40,294 nt of DNA from Bacteroidota bacterium. Its GTDB lineage: Bacteria > Bacteroidota > Bacteroidia > Chitinophagales > Chitinophagaceae. The notes under the pieces are model-generated. The model made no database searches and was not told where the DNA came from. It was given only the letters and a program-made list of their open reading frames with translations. This document shows positions 25,256 through 33,275 of the stretch, one piece after another. The position numbers and the translations under genes are program-made. Positions within the stretch are counted from its first letter, which is position 1. Each line of letters begins with the position of its first letter. The stretch spans positions 1 to 40,294 of the forward strand of contig JABDAP010000018.1 in assembly GCA_013289065.1 (NCBI GenBank), in the 5' to 3' direction.

Positions 25256-25427
25256 ACATCCTTGTTTTATTAATTTTTATATAAATCATTTCGCTCTCTT
25301 TTATCATTTATAAAAGGTAAGTCTGCACAACTTTGATCCAAAAACAAAGCATAACAAATTGAGGTATTGAGTAATTTCGTCTTTTAAATCACTCAGATAA
25401 TTTTCTGATCGTTTATCAAAAAAACTT

Positions 25428-25469
25428 GACATAAAAAAAGGAACTCGATTGAGTTCCTTTTTTTATGTC
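25428..25469. terminator. Bidirectional terminator between SusD and the peptide island
   Basis: A perfect 19-bp inverted repeat (25428-25446 and 25451-25469) has a GATT loop. Its core is AAAAAAAGGAACTC / GAGTTCCTTTTTTT, so both strands end in a T-run. It lies 19 bp after the SusD stop and separates that operon from the island. Confidence 0.92.
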
Positions 25470-25487
25470 TGGAAAAATAAAATATTA

Positions 25488-27152
25488 TTAGTACCCAGGA
25501 TTCTGTTTCAGGTTTGGATTTGCTGCCAATGCCTGGTTAGGGATAGGGTACACTAAATTCTTTGGATCATCACTTGGCTTATACTGCCATGGTTTCAGGA
25601 AAACACCAAAACGCTCAAGGTCAGTTCTTCTAATACTTTCCCAATAAAATTCACGGCCTCTTTCGGCGAGTAAGGAATTAGGTCCGTCTACATTTCCACC
25701 GAGAGAGCTACCACCAACCGGTGCATTAGGATCAACTAAAACCAATGGCCCTGCCATAGGTGTAGCGCCCCTTGCTGTTCTAAGAGCATTTACCATCGTT
25801 AATGCTCCTGCAGCATCACCTGTTCTTAATTTTGCTTCAGCAACCATCAATACAACATCAGGATAACGGAAGATCATCAGATCATTACCAGCATTACCTT
25901 GATATTGAGGATAGTCAGGTACATATTTCACAATACGGATACCCGTAAGCTCAAGATTTGCTCCTGTTTCGATCATATTGGCTGCGATATCTTTTACAAA
26001 AGCCAAAGGCGCACCTTTTCTGTCTACTTCAGCAGCGCCTGTTTCATTAAACTGCTGGCCAATCAGGAATCCTGGATTGATACCGGAAATAGTTTTTGAA
26101 CCCTGATAATTACGTCCCCCCAATCTTGGATCAAACGCAGTATCTGAAGCAGCATAAGCTGTTGTTTTTGCAGTTGTATTAAAAGATGCATAGAAATCTC
26201 CGATAGTAGAGAAACCGTTCCATCCTGCATTGGGGTTACTTGGTGTATACGAGTTATAGTGCAATGTCATATTCCAGCGGGCAGTGATACCGGAGTTATT
26301 GGCACCTTGACCTGAATTGTTAACATAACGGAAAATAGCCTCAGGTGAATTATCATTAGTTGCATTGAAATTATCAAAATAGTTAGCTGTGTAAGAATAT
26401 TTGCCACTGTTGATAATTGTATTACCGATTGATATAACCTGCGCCATATCAGCTGCCGCAAATGTTGGTGCTGCGCGGTTTGCCCATGTTCCCTGCTGCA
26501 GGTAACATTTCATCAGCAATACTCTTGCTGCATCTGGATTTGCAAGGTTGCTTCCGTTGGTAGTAGGCAGGTCAGGTAAAATAGCAGTCAACTCAGAAAT
26601 AATAAATGCCGCACCGTCAGAACCTGATTTTACAACAGGCGCTAACAATAGATTATCACCTGGATTTCTGAAAGGGAATTGTCCGTACAGATCAAGCAGG
26701 TAATATAATGCCAGCGCCCTGATAAATCTTGCTTCAGCCGCCTGTCCTTTGCTTGGGTTAAAGCCTAATACATTCGTTGCATCAAAATTGATTTTATTGA
26801 GTGCATTAAATACACCTAATACCTGGCCATGATCTGCGTTCCATGTATGGTTATGTATTACCCTCCACACACCATTATCATCCCAGTCACCACCACGTGT
26901 AGGTACCAACGATTCGTCTGTTGAATTTTCCATCAATGAGAATAATTGATCCTGGCCGGTTAATGGGCCACCAAGATCAGAATAAGCTGCTGAAAGCAAT
27001 AAACCTGTACCCGCTGCTCCTAAAGCATTTGATACCTGGGTATTGGTGAGTGTGCTGCCAAGGCCTTCGTTCAGCTTTGTGCAACCCGACATCGCAAAGA
27101 CGGCGATAAGAGGGAGTGCATATTTTGTTATGATATTATTATATGGTTTCAT
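25488..27152 (-). CDS. SusD/RagB-family surface glycan- or nutrient-binding lipoprotein
   Basis: The 554-residue product has a lipoprotein signal with lipobox AMSGC. SusD/RagB features are present: the N-terminal TPR-like part (LNKINFDATNVLGFNPSKGQAAEARFIRALALYYLLDLYGQFPF, recognised from the EARFIRALALYYL core) and the C-terminal LLAERGREFYWESIRRTDLERFG followed by the YPIPNQALAANPNLKQNPGY end (both shown here at 20-residue length or in part). It caps the SusC pore and binds the ligand at the cell surface. It follows SusC by 21 bp and is ended by the terminator at 25428-25469. The substrate cannot be told from sequence; no glycan enzyme sits in the same operon. Confidence 0.95.
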   Translation of the reverse strand: MKPYNNIITKYALPLIAVFAMSGCTKLNEGLGSTLTNTQVSNALGAAGTGLLLSAAYSDLGGPLTGQDQLFSLMENSTDESLVPTRGGDWDDNGVWRVIHNHTWNADHGQVLGVFNALNKINFDATNVLGFNPSKGQAAEARFIRALALYYLLDLYGQFPFRNPGDNLLLAPVVKSGSDGAAFIISELTAILPDLPTTNGSNLANPDAARVLLMKCYLQQGTWANRAAPTFAAADMAQVISIGNTIINSGKYSYTANYFDNFNATNDNSPEAIFRYVNNSGQGANNSGITARWNMTLHYNSYTPSNPNAGWNGFSTIGDFYASFNTTAKTTAYAASDTAFDPRLGGRNYQGSKTISGINPGFLIGQQFNETGAAEVDRKGAPLAFVKDIAANMIETGANLELTGIRIVKYVPDYPQYQGNAGNDLMIFRYPDVVLMVAEAKLRTGDAAGALTMVNALRTARGATPMAGPLVLVDPNAPVGGSSLGGNVDGPNSLLAERGREFYWESIRRTDLERFGVFLKPWQYKPSDDPKNLVYPIPNQALAANPNLKQNPGY

Positions 27153-27173
27153 ACTTCTGTTTTTTGTGTTTGT

Positions 27174-30170
27174 TTATAAATTGAAATTAAATCCAAACGT
27201 AATGGTTCTTGGTGTTGGATAAGGAACATATTCAATAGATCTTGATGGATAAGAATTATTGTTTTTGTCGATATTCACCTCAGGATCAAAACCAGTGAAT
27301 TTAGTTATTACAAACAGGTTGGCTCCGCTTACAAATGCACTCAGGTTTTTAACATATTTACCTGCATTGCCAATGTTGTATCGGATAGTAGCATTTCTCA
27401 TTTTAAAATAATTGCCGTTTTCCAGGAACCTGGTAGATGCGCCTACACCGCTGGCAACACCTTCCGCAGAATTATAAGCAGCAAGATCGATGTTCCTTCC
27501 CTGTGCGATACCTGCGATATTCGTTACAGCAGTGGCTGTATTGTTATAGATCACAAATCCCATGGCACCACCCATATTCATATTAAATGAGAATTTATGA
27601 TAGCGTAATGTAGCACCAAAGCCTAACAAAGTATGTGGATTAGGATCACCTGCATATTGCGGGTTGGCACCTATCTGCTGGTTACCTGATGCATCAAAAC
27701 CATTGAATGGTTTTAAGTAGAACACATTAACCGGTTGGTTATTAGCCATAACCTGTGCCAGTGTTCCCGATACACCCTGGCCATTGATCTGGCCGGTTTG
27801 AACCTGCAGATCAAGCCCCGTGTTCGGGTCTTTAAAGTTTCTGATAACACTTATATTATGCGAAATGTTGAAGGTTACGTCCAGGCCGACAGCGGGTTTG
27901 TTGATCAATGCTGCTCCAAGGCCTAATTCGAATCCTTTATTTATCAGGTTAGCATTCGGCAGGTTGATAAAAGAAATTGAGTTTGGTGCAGGTTGAATGG
28001 CGTTTGTCTGAAACAGGATATCAGATGTTTTTCTGTTATAATAATCAAACGTACCATAGATCTTTCCACCGGCAAATGAGAAATCAAGACCCAGATTTAT
28101 CTGTGCTGTTTTTTCCCATTTCAGGTTAGGGTTACCATTCACTGTTTGCGGTGCGTTATTAAATGAACCCAGGGCAAATTGTTCCTGTGAAGCTCCGGCA
28201 GGGTACTCCTGGTTTCCGGTTAACCCGTATGATCCACGGAAAGCAAGGGTTGAAAATACCTTGTTATCCTTCATGAATGATTCGTTGCTAAGTACCCATC
28301 TCAGGCCGCCTGAAGGGAAATAACCGTATTTGTTATTCTTACCGAATTTGCTTGAGCCGTCTGCACGCATCGTACCGGTGAGATACAATCTGTCTTTATA
28401 ATTCAAAGTTGCTCTTCCAAAATACGATTGTAATTCCGCAGTTGGGTTTGCGTAAGAATAGAACGGAGTAGTTACTGTTTGCGCATCAGACATCATGCTT
28501 GTATAAAGAATAGGAATTCTTGTTGACTGGCTCAGGTTGGTATTAAATCCAGCTGAAGCGATCCCGTTTCCATTAAAATCGGTTTTAAAGTATTCGTAAC
28601 CAACCACCGCATCTATTGAAAGGTTAGCGTTGAAATTATCACGATAACTTAATGTATGTGTAATAGTTTGAGAATTCAGTTTTGCATTCAGGATCTGCGC
28701 AGCACCCAATCCTGAAACACCGGCGATACCATTGATCCATCCGTCCAGGCTTTGGTTTCTTGTTCCGGATCCACTGTTCAAACCGTATAACAGTTTGTAC
28801 TCAAGTTTATCCGTGATCTTATAAGAAGCTGAAACATTTCCCAAGAACTCATATACGTTACTTTTATCTGCATACGCATCATTAAAAGCAAGGGGGTTAC
28901 CAGAACCGTTACTTGGGAAATTATACAATCCACCGGCGCCAACCAGGGCCACAGTTGGATTCCAACTAAGTGCGGAAGAAATAATATTACCTTGAGAACC
29001 TGAATTATTACCAACACTGGTTAATTGTTCAGAATAATTACCTGCGATCAGGTTAAAATCAAAGCTCAAACGCTTATCAAGGAATTTATAATTGCCGTTA
29101 AATGTGGCAATATATTTGTCAAGGGCTGTTTTTTTCAGGAATCCTTTATTATCAGAAGCAAGGAAAGTAGCACGGAACCTGCCGGCATCGGAACCTCCGC
29201 TCATTGCGAGAGAATAATTTTGTGATAAGGTACTTTGTGTGATGGCTTTTAAAGCATCTTCATTGGTACCGCCATCGAGGGTAGCAGGCTGATTGTATTT
29301 TTTCAAGGCTGCCCTGTACCCGCCCGCGTCTAATACTGCGAAACGTTTCATGTAACCGATATTACTACCGAAACTGGTTCCAACTTCAAGCTTGATTGCT
29401 CCCGGAGTCCCTTTTTTGGTAGTGATCACGATCACGCCATTTGAACCCCTTGATCCATAAATAGCAGTAGACGATGCATCTTTCAATACATCGATCTGAG
29501 AAATTGTGTTCGGATCAATAAAAAGAAGCGGGTCAGAATTCGGCGTGCTTCCGAATGCATTACTAAGATTAGGGCGGGCAGTTTGACCATCCAATGGCAC
29601 TCCATCTACTACATATAGCGGATTGTTATTGGAACGGATAGATGAGGTACCCCTGATCTGGATAGTAGCAGCAGCACCGGGCTGGCCGCTTGTGTTGGTA
29701 ACTTCCAGGCCGGGGATCTTGTTTTGTAATAATTGAGCAGGGGAGTAAATCGCACCACCCTGGTTAAAATTCTTTGCCTGCAAAGAAACAACCGCTCCGG
29801 TCACATCTTTTTTACGGACACTACCATAACCAATAACCACAATGTCATTCAGTTGCTCATTTGTGGCAACCAATGAAATATCGGCAGTGGTTTTTCCGGC
29901 AATAGAAATTTCCTGTGAGCCGAAGCCTACAGAAGAAACAACTAAAGTGGTAGCGGTAGATGGAACGGTGAGTTTATAAGTACCATCGGCGCCGGTTTGT
30001 GTACCGACTTTGGTTCCTTTAACTACAACCGAAACACCGACCATAGCTGATCCGTCTTTTGAATCAGTTACTTTACCGGTAACAGTTTTGTTTTGGGCTT
30101 GCGAGGAAATCACAAACAAGCAAGCAAATAAACCCACGAGCGTGGGCCTGACAAGCTTCGAAAAATTCAT
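27174..30170 (-). CDS. SusC/RagA-family TonB-dependent outer-membrane transporter
   Basis: The 998-residue product has a signal peptide (NFSKLVRPTLVGLFACLFVI...), then the carboxypeptidase-regulatory-like domain (TVTGKVTDSKDGSAMVGVSV), the plug with DIVVIGYGSVRKKDVTGAV and SSTAIYGSRGSNGVIVITTKKG, the SusC family hallmark, and a 22-strand barrel to the terminal ITFGFNFNL. It imports an oligosaccharide or other ligand with energy from TonB. The start codon lies inside a hairpin repeat (30168-30187), and a LacI operator lies about 250 bp upstream. SusD follows 21 bp downstream. Confidence 0.96.
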   Translation of the reverse strand: MNFSKLVRPTLVGLFACLFVISSQAQNKTVTGKVTDSKDGSAMVGVSVVVKGTKVGTQTGADGTYKLTVPSTATTLVVSSVGFGSQEISIAGKTTADISLVATNEQLNDIVVIGYGSVRKKDVTGAVVSLQAKNFNQGGAIYSPAQLLQNKIPGLEVTNTSGQPGAAATIQIRGTSSIRSNNNPLYVVDGVPLDGQTARPNLSNAFGSTPNSDPLLFIDPNTISQIDVLKDASSTAIYGSRGSNGVIVITTKKGTPGAIKLEVGTSFGSNIGYMKRFAVLDAGGYRAALKKYNQPATLDGGTNEDALKAITQSTLSQNYSLAMSGGSDAGRFRATFLASDNKGFLKKTALDKYIATFNGNYKFLDKRLSFDFNLIAGNYSEQLTSVGNNSGSQGNIISSALSWNPTVALVGAGGLYNFPSNGSGNPLAFNDAYADKSNVYEFLGNVSASYKITDKLEYKLLYGLNSGSGTRNQSLDGWINGIAGVSGLGAAQILNAKLNSQTITHTLSYRDNFNANLSIDAVVGYEYFKTDFNGNGIASAGFNTNLSQSTRIPILYTSMMSDAQTVTTPFYSYANPTAELQSYFGRATLNYKDRLYLTGTMRADGSSKFGKNNKYGYFPSGGLRWVLSNESFMKDNKVFSTLAFRGSYGLTGNQEYPAGASQEQFALGSFNNAPQTVNGNPNLKWEKTAQINLGLDFSFAGGKIYGTFDYYNRKTSDILFQTNAIQPAPNSISFINLPNANLINKGFELGLGAALINKPAVGLDVTFNISHNISVIRNFKDPNTGLDLQVQTGQINGQGVSGTLAQVMANNQPVNVFYLKPFNGFDASGNQQIGANPQYAGDPNPHTLLGFGATLRYHKFSFNMNMGGAMGFVIYNNTATAVTNIAGIAQGRNIDLAAYNSAEGVASGVGASTRFLENGNYFKMRNATIRYNIGNAGKYVKNLSAFVSGANLFVITKFTGFDPEVNIDKNNNSYPSRSIEYVPYPTPRTITFGFNFNL

Positions 30171-30187
30171 AAATGGCAGTTTATTGG
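30168..30187 (-). repeat. Hairpin repeat, copy 3, covering the SusC start codon
   Basis: The minus strand reads CCAATAAACTGCCATTTATG, ending in the SusC ATG. All 20 bases equal plus-strand 2040-2059, and 18 equal 1791-1808. Its stem AATAAA/TTTAT could hide or present the start codon. Confidence 0.75.
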
Positions 30188-30196
30188 TTATTAAGC

Positions 30197-30211
30197 GTGT
30201 ACAAAGTACAC
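30197..30211 (-). promoter_or_regulatory. Inverted repeat with possible -7 element upstream of SusC
   Basis: GTGTAC and GTACAC pair perfectly around three bases. On the minus strand the loop and arm contain TACTTTGT, close to the TAnnTTTG -7 element, which would place transcription start about 20 nt before the SusC ATG. No good -33 TTG is seen at the right distance. Confidence 0.35.
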
Positions 30212-30420
30212 ATTTTTATTTCTAAAAAAACATTTTGTTAATTTTTTTTCTGATTTTTTGTTTGCCGCAATCCTCAGGTCATTTAATTTAAATCAAGACC
30301 TTTTCAATCATCCAAACGATGCATAACAGACTGGCTATTTTACTAAAACCCATAACGTTATACATCTAAATGTATGCGGATAAAGGGATTTAAATTTTAC
30401 ATTTTTTTTGTATTTGTTTC

Positions 30421-30434
30421 CGCAAACGTTTGCG
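30421..30434. promoter_or_regulatory. LacI-family operator CGCAAACGTTTGCG
   Basis: This is a perfect 14-bp palindrome with the central CG and the AAACGTTT core typical of LacI/GalR operators. It lies 251 bp upstream of SusC and 69 bp after the stop of the beta-lactamase-like gene, so control of the SusC/SusD operon is the likely role. Confidence 0.7.
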
Positions 30435-30502
30435 ATATCCTTTGCTGTGGAAAATTTATTTCCGGTTTTGTTTGACAAATCAGCCTTGTTTTGCCCTTTG
30501 TC

Positions 30503-31393
30503 TCAATTTCCTGCAAAGTAATCATAGATCATCCTGGAAACCCTGGCCATAGAAGCTGTTGCGGCAGTATCATCAACAAGGTTTTTTGAAAGGATAACGA
30601 GCACATATTTTCTGCCATCGGGAAGGAATATAATTCCTGAATCATGGTGAACCCCGGTGATCGTTCCGGTTTTATGTGCCACGTTCACTTGTTTTGGCAG
30701 CAATGCGGGGATAAGTGTATTATGTGTTTGACCGAGCAGGATATTGATCATATCTGCACAGGCTTTTTTATTGATCATCTGCGCGGTTGCCATTTTTTCA
30801 AAGATCAGCATGAGGTCATATGCAGTAGTTGTATTGTTGAGGCCCTGCGCAAATGCTTTATTATCTTCCACGCCACGCAGTACCATAATATCTTTTGCAC
30901 CAAGATCGCGCATAGTTTGTGTTATGTTCTTTCCATCTACCATTTCCATAATGAGGTTTGTAGCGAGGTTGCTGCTCATGATGATCATCTGGTATACCAA
31001 TGCTGAAAGTGGTAATTTATTACCAATCTGTTTATACAGATCCTGCTGACTATCGTCGGAAGAGTTGAGTGAATAGGGGCTGCCGTCAACAATACTTTTA
31101 AATTCATTTTTGATCAATACAGAATCGTTCAATGAAATTTTTCCTCCGGCTGCCTGTTTAAATACTTCGATCATCACAGGTGTTTTCATGGTGCTGGCTG
31201 CATGAAAAGTCTCGTGTTCGTTCCATAAAATGGTTTCGCCGGTCTGTATGTTTTTATATGCAAAGGCGAAAAAACCTTTCTGTTGATTTAATTCTGTTTG
31301 TATTTGCCTGATCAATTCTATCTGCGGATTTGTTTGAGCATACAATGAAGTAATGATGACAATTGGTAAAAGAAAACAAATTGCTTTTTTCAT
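30503..31393 (-). CDS. Class A beta-lactamase-like serine hydrolase
   Basis: The 296-residue product has a signal peptide (MKKAICFLLPIVIITSLYA). The class A motifs are visible: STMK with Ser67 and Lys70, SSN at 139-141 in place of SDN, Glu175 in the LRGVEDNKAF loop (possible counterpart of Glu166), and KTG at 240-242. The fold and motifs point to a periplasmic beta-lactamase or related penicillin-interactive hydrolase. Whether it gives resistance is unknown; the altered SDN motif is common in environmental relatives. It is 332 bp upstream of SusC and probably a separate unit. Confidence 0.85.
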   Translation of the reverse strand: MKKAICFLLPIVIITSLYAQTNPQIELIRQIQTELNQQKGFFAFAYKNIQTGETILWNEHETFHAASTMKTPVMIEVFKQAAGGKISLNDSVLIKNEFKSIVDGSPYSLNSSDDSQQDLYKQIGNKLPLSALVYQMIIMSSNLATNLIMEMVDGKNITQTMRDLGAKDIMVLRGVEDNKAFAQGLNNTTTAYDLMLIFEKMATAQMINKKACADMINILLGQTHNTLIPALLPKQVNVAHKTGTITGVHHDSGIIFLPDGRKYVLVILSKNLVDDTAATASMARVSRMIYDYFAGN

Positions 31394-31417
31394 TGAATAG
31401 TTATTTGCACAATGTTA

Positions 31418-31474
31418 GATGACAGTTGTTAGATGACGGATAAGACTTTCTTCTATCATCTAACAACTGCCATC
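31418..31474. repeat. Intergenic hairpin with GTTAGATGAC units
   Basis: Arms 31418-31436 (GATGACAGTTGTTAGATGA) and 31456-31474 pair over 19 bp with one mismatch. The direct unit GTTAGATGAC also occurs twice (31414-31423 and 31428-31437). It lies between the alpha/beta hydrolase stop and the beta-lactamase-like start and may end the first transcript. Confidence 0.75.
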
Positions 31475-31496
31475 CATCATCTTCTACAAAGCCGGT

Positions 31497-32597
31497 TTAA
31501 TTTTTCGGTTCTGATATTTTTAACAGCTCTTCCAAATACCCGCCCCAGATAGATGGAATGGAATGTGTGCCGTGGCCGTTTGTTTTATCTGTGATCGGTA
31601 ATAATATATACCTGCCTTTCTGTACATTTTTGATCTCTTTTTCCATGATACCTAATTCAGGCGGGTTTACCTGGTCGTCTGCTGAATTGATGGCGAACAG
31701 CGGCGCTTTGATCTTTGCTAAATATGGCGACGGATCATAATCGCGTGATGCATCAAACTGGTAAATGAAATCATTTGCATCCAGTAAACCTGCGTATCGT
31801 TTTTCAAGATCATCCAGCATCTTTTCTGCTTCTGCACGGGTAGGCGCTTTTTTCTGCCATTGCAAAGGGCTGCTTACCATAAAGATCATGGATGAAATGG
31901 CTCCCTGCATACCCAGTTTGGGTTGTTGTGTGTATTCGCCGCCTTTCCATTCGGGATCGGCTTTTACGAGGTCGATCGCCATTTTTCTTTGTATGCGGTT
32001 TCTTCCTGCAATCGCTGCGGGTTCACTTGCCAATGGCATAAGTGCATCCATAAAATCAGGATACGTGTATCCCCATACCCATGTATGCATTCCACCCATT
32101 GATGTTCCCATTACGAGTCGGAGATGGTTCACCTGCAAATGTTCTGTGAGTAAACGATAATCGGCCAGCACCATATCATCATACGTATATTTTGGAAAGC
32201 GCATGTGCAGGCCATCACTGGGTTTGCCTGATTTGCCGTGGCCAATGCCATCGGGCATGATGATAAAATATTTTGTGGCGTCTAATAATTGCCCGGCACC
32301 AAATAAGTTTCCGGCAAATGTTTCGGTTAAAAAATTTTTACCGTTCCCGGTGGTACCATGCATGATCAGTACGGCATTGGTCACTTTGCCTTCTTTATTT
32401 TTTTGCGGCCGGCCGATAACCGTATAATGCATATTCAGTGATGCAATCTTTTCGCCACTCACAAAAGGAAAATCTTTTATGGCATAATCTCCTTCAACAG
32501 GTGTTGGATATTTTGTTTGTGAATAACTGTTGTAACTGATCAGCAAAAAAATGACGAGAATTGACGCAAGCGAATAATGTTTATTTTTATCGATCAT
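31497..32597 (-). CDS. Secreted alpha/beta hydrolase, MetX-like
   Basis: From the ATG at 32597 the product has 366 residues and starts with a signal peptide (MIDKNKHYSLASILVIFLLI...). A second ATG at 32633 is possible but puts a polar stretch before the signal. The triad is visible: nucleophile elbow GTSMGGMH, acid in NSADDQVNPPE and His in GHGTHSIPS. The overall sequence resembles homoserine O-acetyltransferase (MetX) relatives, but those are cytoplasmic, so this exported member probably has another ester or acyl substrate. It is transcribed toward the beta-lactamase-like gene, with a hairpin between. Confidence 0.82.
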   Translation of the reverse strand: MIDKNKHYSLASILVIFLLISYNSYSQTKYPTPVEGDYAIKDFPFVSGEKIASLNMHYTVIGRPQKNKEGKVTNAVLIMHGTTGNGKNFLTETFAGNLFGAGQLLDATKYFIIMPDGIGHGKSGKPSDGLHMRFPKYTYDDMVLADYRLLTEHLQVNHLRLVMGTSMGGMHTWVWGYTYPDFMDALMPLASEPAAIAGRNRIQRKMAIDLVKADPEWKGGEYTQQPKLGMQGAISSMIFMVSSPLQWQKKAPTRAEAEKMLDDLEKRYAGLLDANDFIYQFDASRDYDPSPYLAKIKAPLFAINSADDQVNPPELGIMEKEIKNVQKGRYILLPITDKTNGHGTHSIPSIWGGYLEELLKISEPKN

Positions 32598-32675
32598 ACG
32601 ATTATCATTTTTAATGAGTACAACAAAATACATAAACGCATTGAATAATCACACTAATCTGCAAACGAACCATTG

Positions 32676-33242
32676 ATGGAACCCGTAAAATTATTTATGC
32701 TGCTGCTGGGTTGCAAGCCACCAGGCAGATTTACTGAACAACATGATATTTTTTTTGGGGCCGGCAATTCTTTGAAAGACCTGTTACCGGCCATCAGAAC
32801 ATTCTGGCCCGAACCGCCGAAGATACATATCGATGCCTGGCGCGAGGTTACAGAAGTGGATGGTTTTGCGATCAGGTTATTACCGAAAAAAAGTGATCAG
32901 GTGCAAATTAAAGATCACCGGTTATTTTTTCTCAACCTCGGTGGTTATAAAGAAAATGAGTTTGAAGAATACCACTATAAAATGCTGGTGGTTGCAAAAG
33001 ATAAATCCGAAGCAATTAAACAGGCAAAGGGATCTGCCTTTTATAAACATACCGGTTTTACAGGCGCCGATTCGCATATAGATGATAAGTACGGCGTGGA
33101 TGTGGATGACCTGTATGAGATTGAAGAAATACTTCCGTCATCGATCAAAGAAAAATATTTTGTCGGTATTGAAACTGCTGATGGTTTATTGAGAGATGAA
33201 TGGCATTTGGGATATACGAAACTGAGTTCGTTGATTGATTAA
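32676..33242 (+). CDS. DUF1543 domain protein
   Basis: The ATG at 32676 gives 188 residues (an in-frame TTG precedes it). It starts MEPVKLFMLLLGCKPPGRFTEQ and includes HDIFFGAGNSLKDLLPAIRTFWPE, the usual DUF1543 opening, then two similar halves: a ligand-like region ending HYKMLVVAKDKSEAIKQAKGS and a part with DKYGVDVDDLYEIEEILP. No catalytic residues are known for this family. No signal peptide, so cytoplasmic. It is convergent with the NAD(P)HX repair gene (33 bp apart). Confidence 0.75.
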   Translation: MEPVKLFMLLLGCKPPGRFTEQHDIFFGAGNSLKDLLPAIRTFWPEPPKIHIDAWREVTEVDGFAIRLLPKKSDQVQIKDHRLFFLNLGGYKENEFEEYHYKMLVVAKDKSEAIKQAKGSAFYKHTGFTGADSHIDDKYGVDVDDLYEIEEILPSSIKEKYFVGIETADGLLRDEWHLGYTKLSSLID

Positions 33243-33275
33243 TTTTTTTTCACGCAAAGATGCGGTGGCGCAGTT

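Larger units (their letters stand above)
25106..25487. other. Regulatory gap upstream of the peptide island
   Basis: This 382-bp gap has no gene. It holds the promoter area of the VKOR gene (no clear -33/-7 pair seen), an AT-rich zone with an inverted repeat TTTTTGAT, 7 nt, ATCAAAAA (25233-25255), two further ATCAAAAAA boxes (25199-25207, 25415-25423), and a bidirectional terminator (25428-25469). Confidence 0.6.
30171..30502. other. SusC upstream regulatory region
   Basis: The 332-bp gap has no gene. It holds the hairpin repeat, a GTGTAC-AAA-GTACAC inverted repeat (30197-30211), a near-palindrome TACATCTAAATGTA (30361-30374) and a perfect LacI-type operator (30421-30434). Confidence 0.7.

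Noticed and set aside
30361..30374. Near-palindrome TACATCTAAATGTA upstream of SusC
   Set aside because: Two central mismatches, AT-rich, and no second copy seen; not enough for an operator call.
33243..33275. Short CGCA-AAGA-TGCG hairpin between the DUF1543 and nnr genes
   Set aside because: The stem is only 4 bp; too weak to call a terminator.
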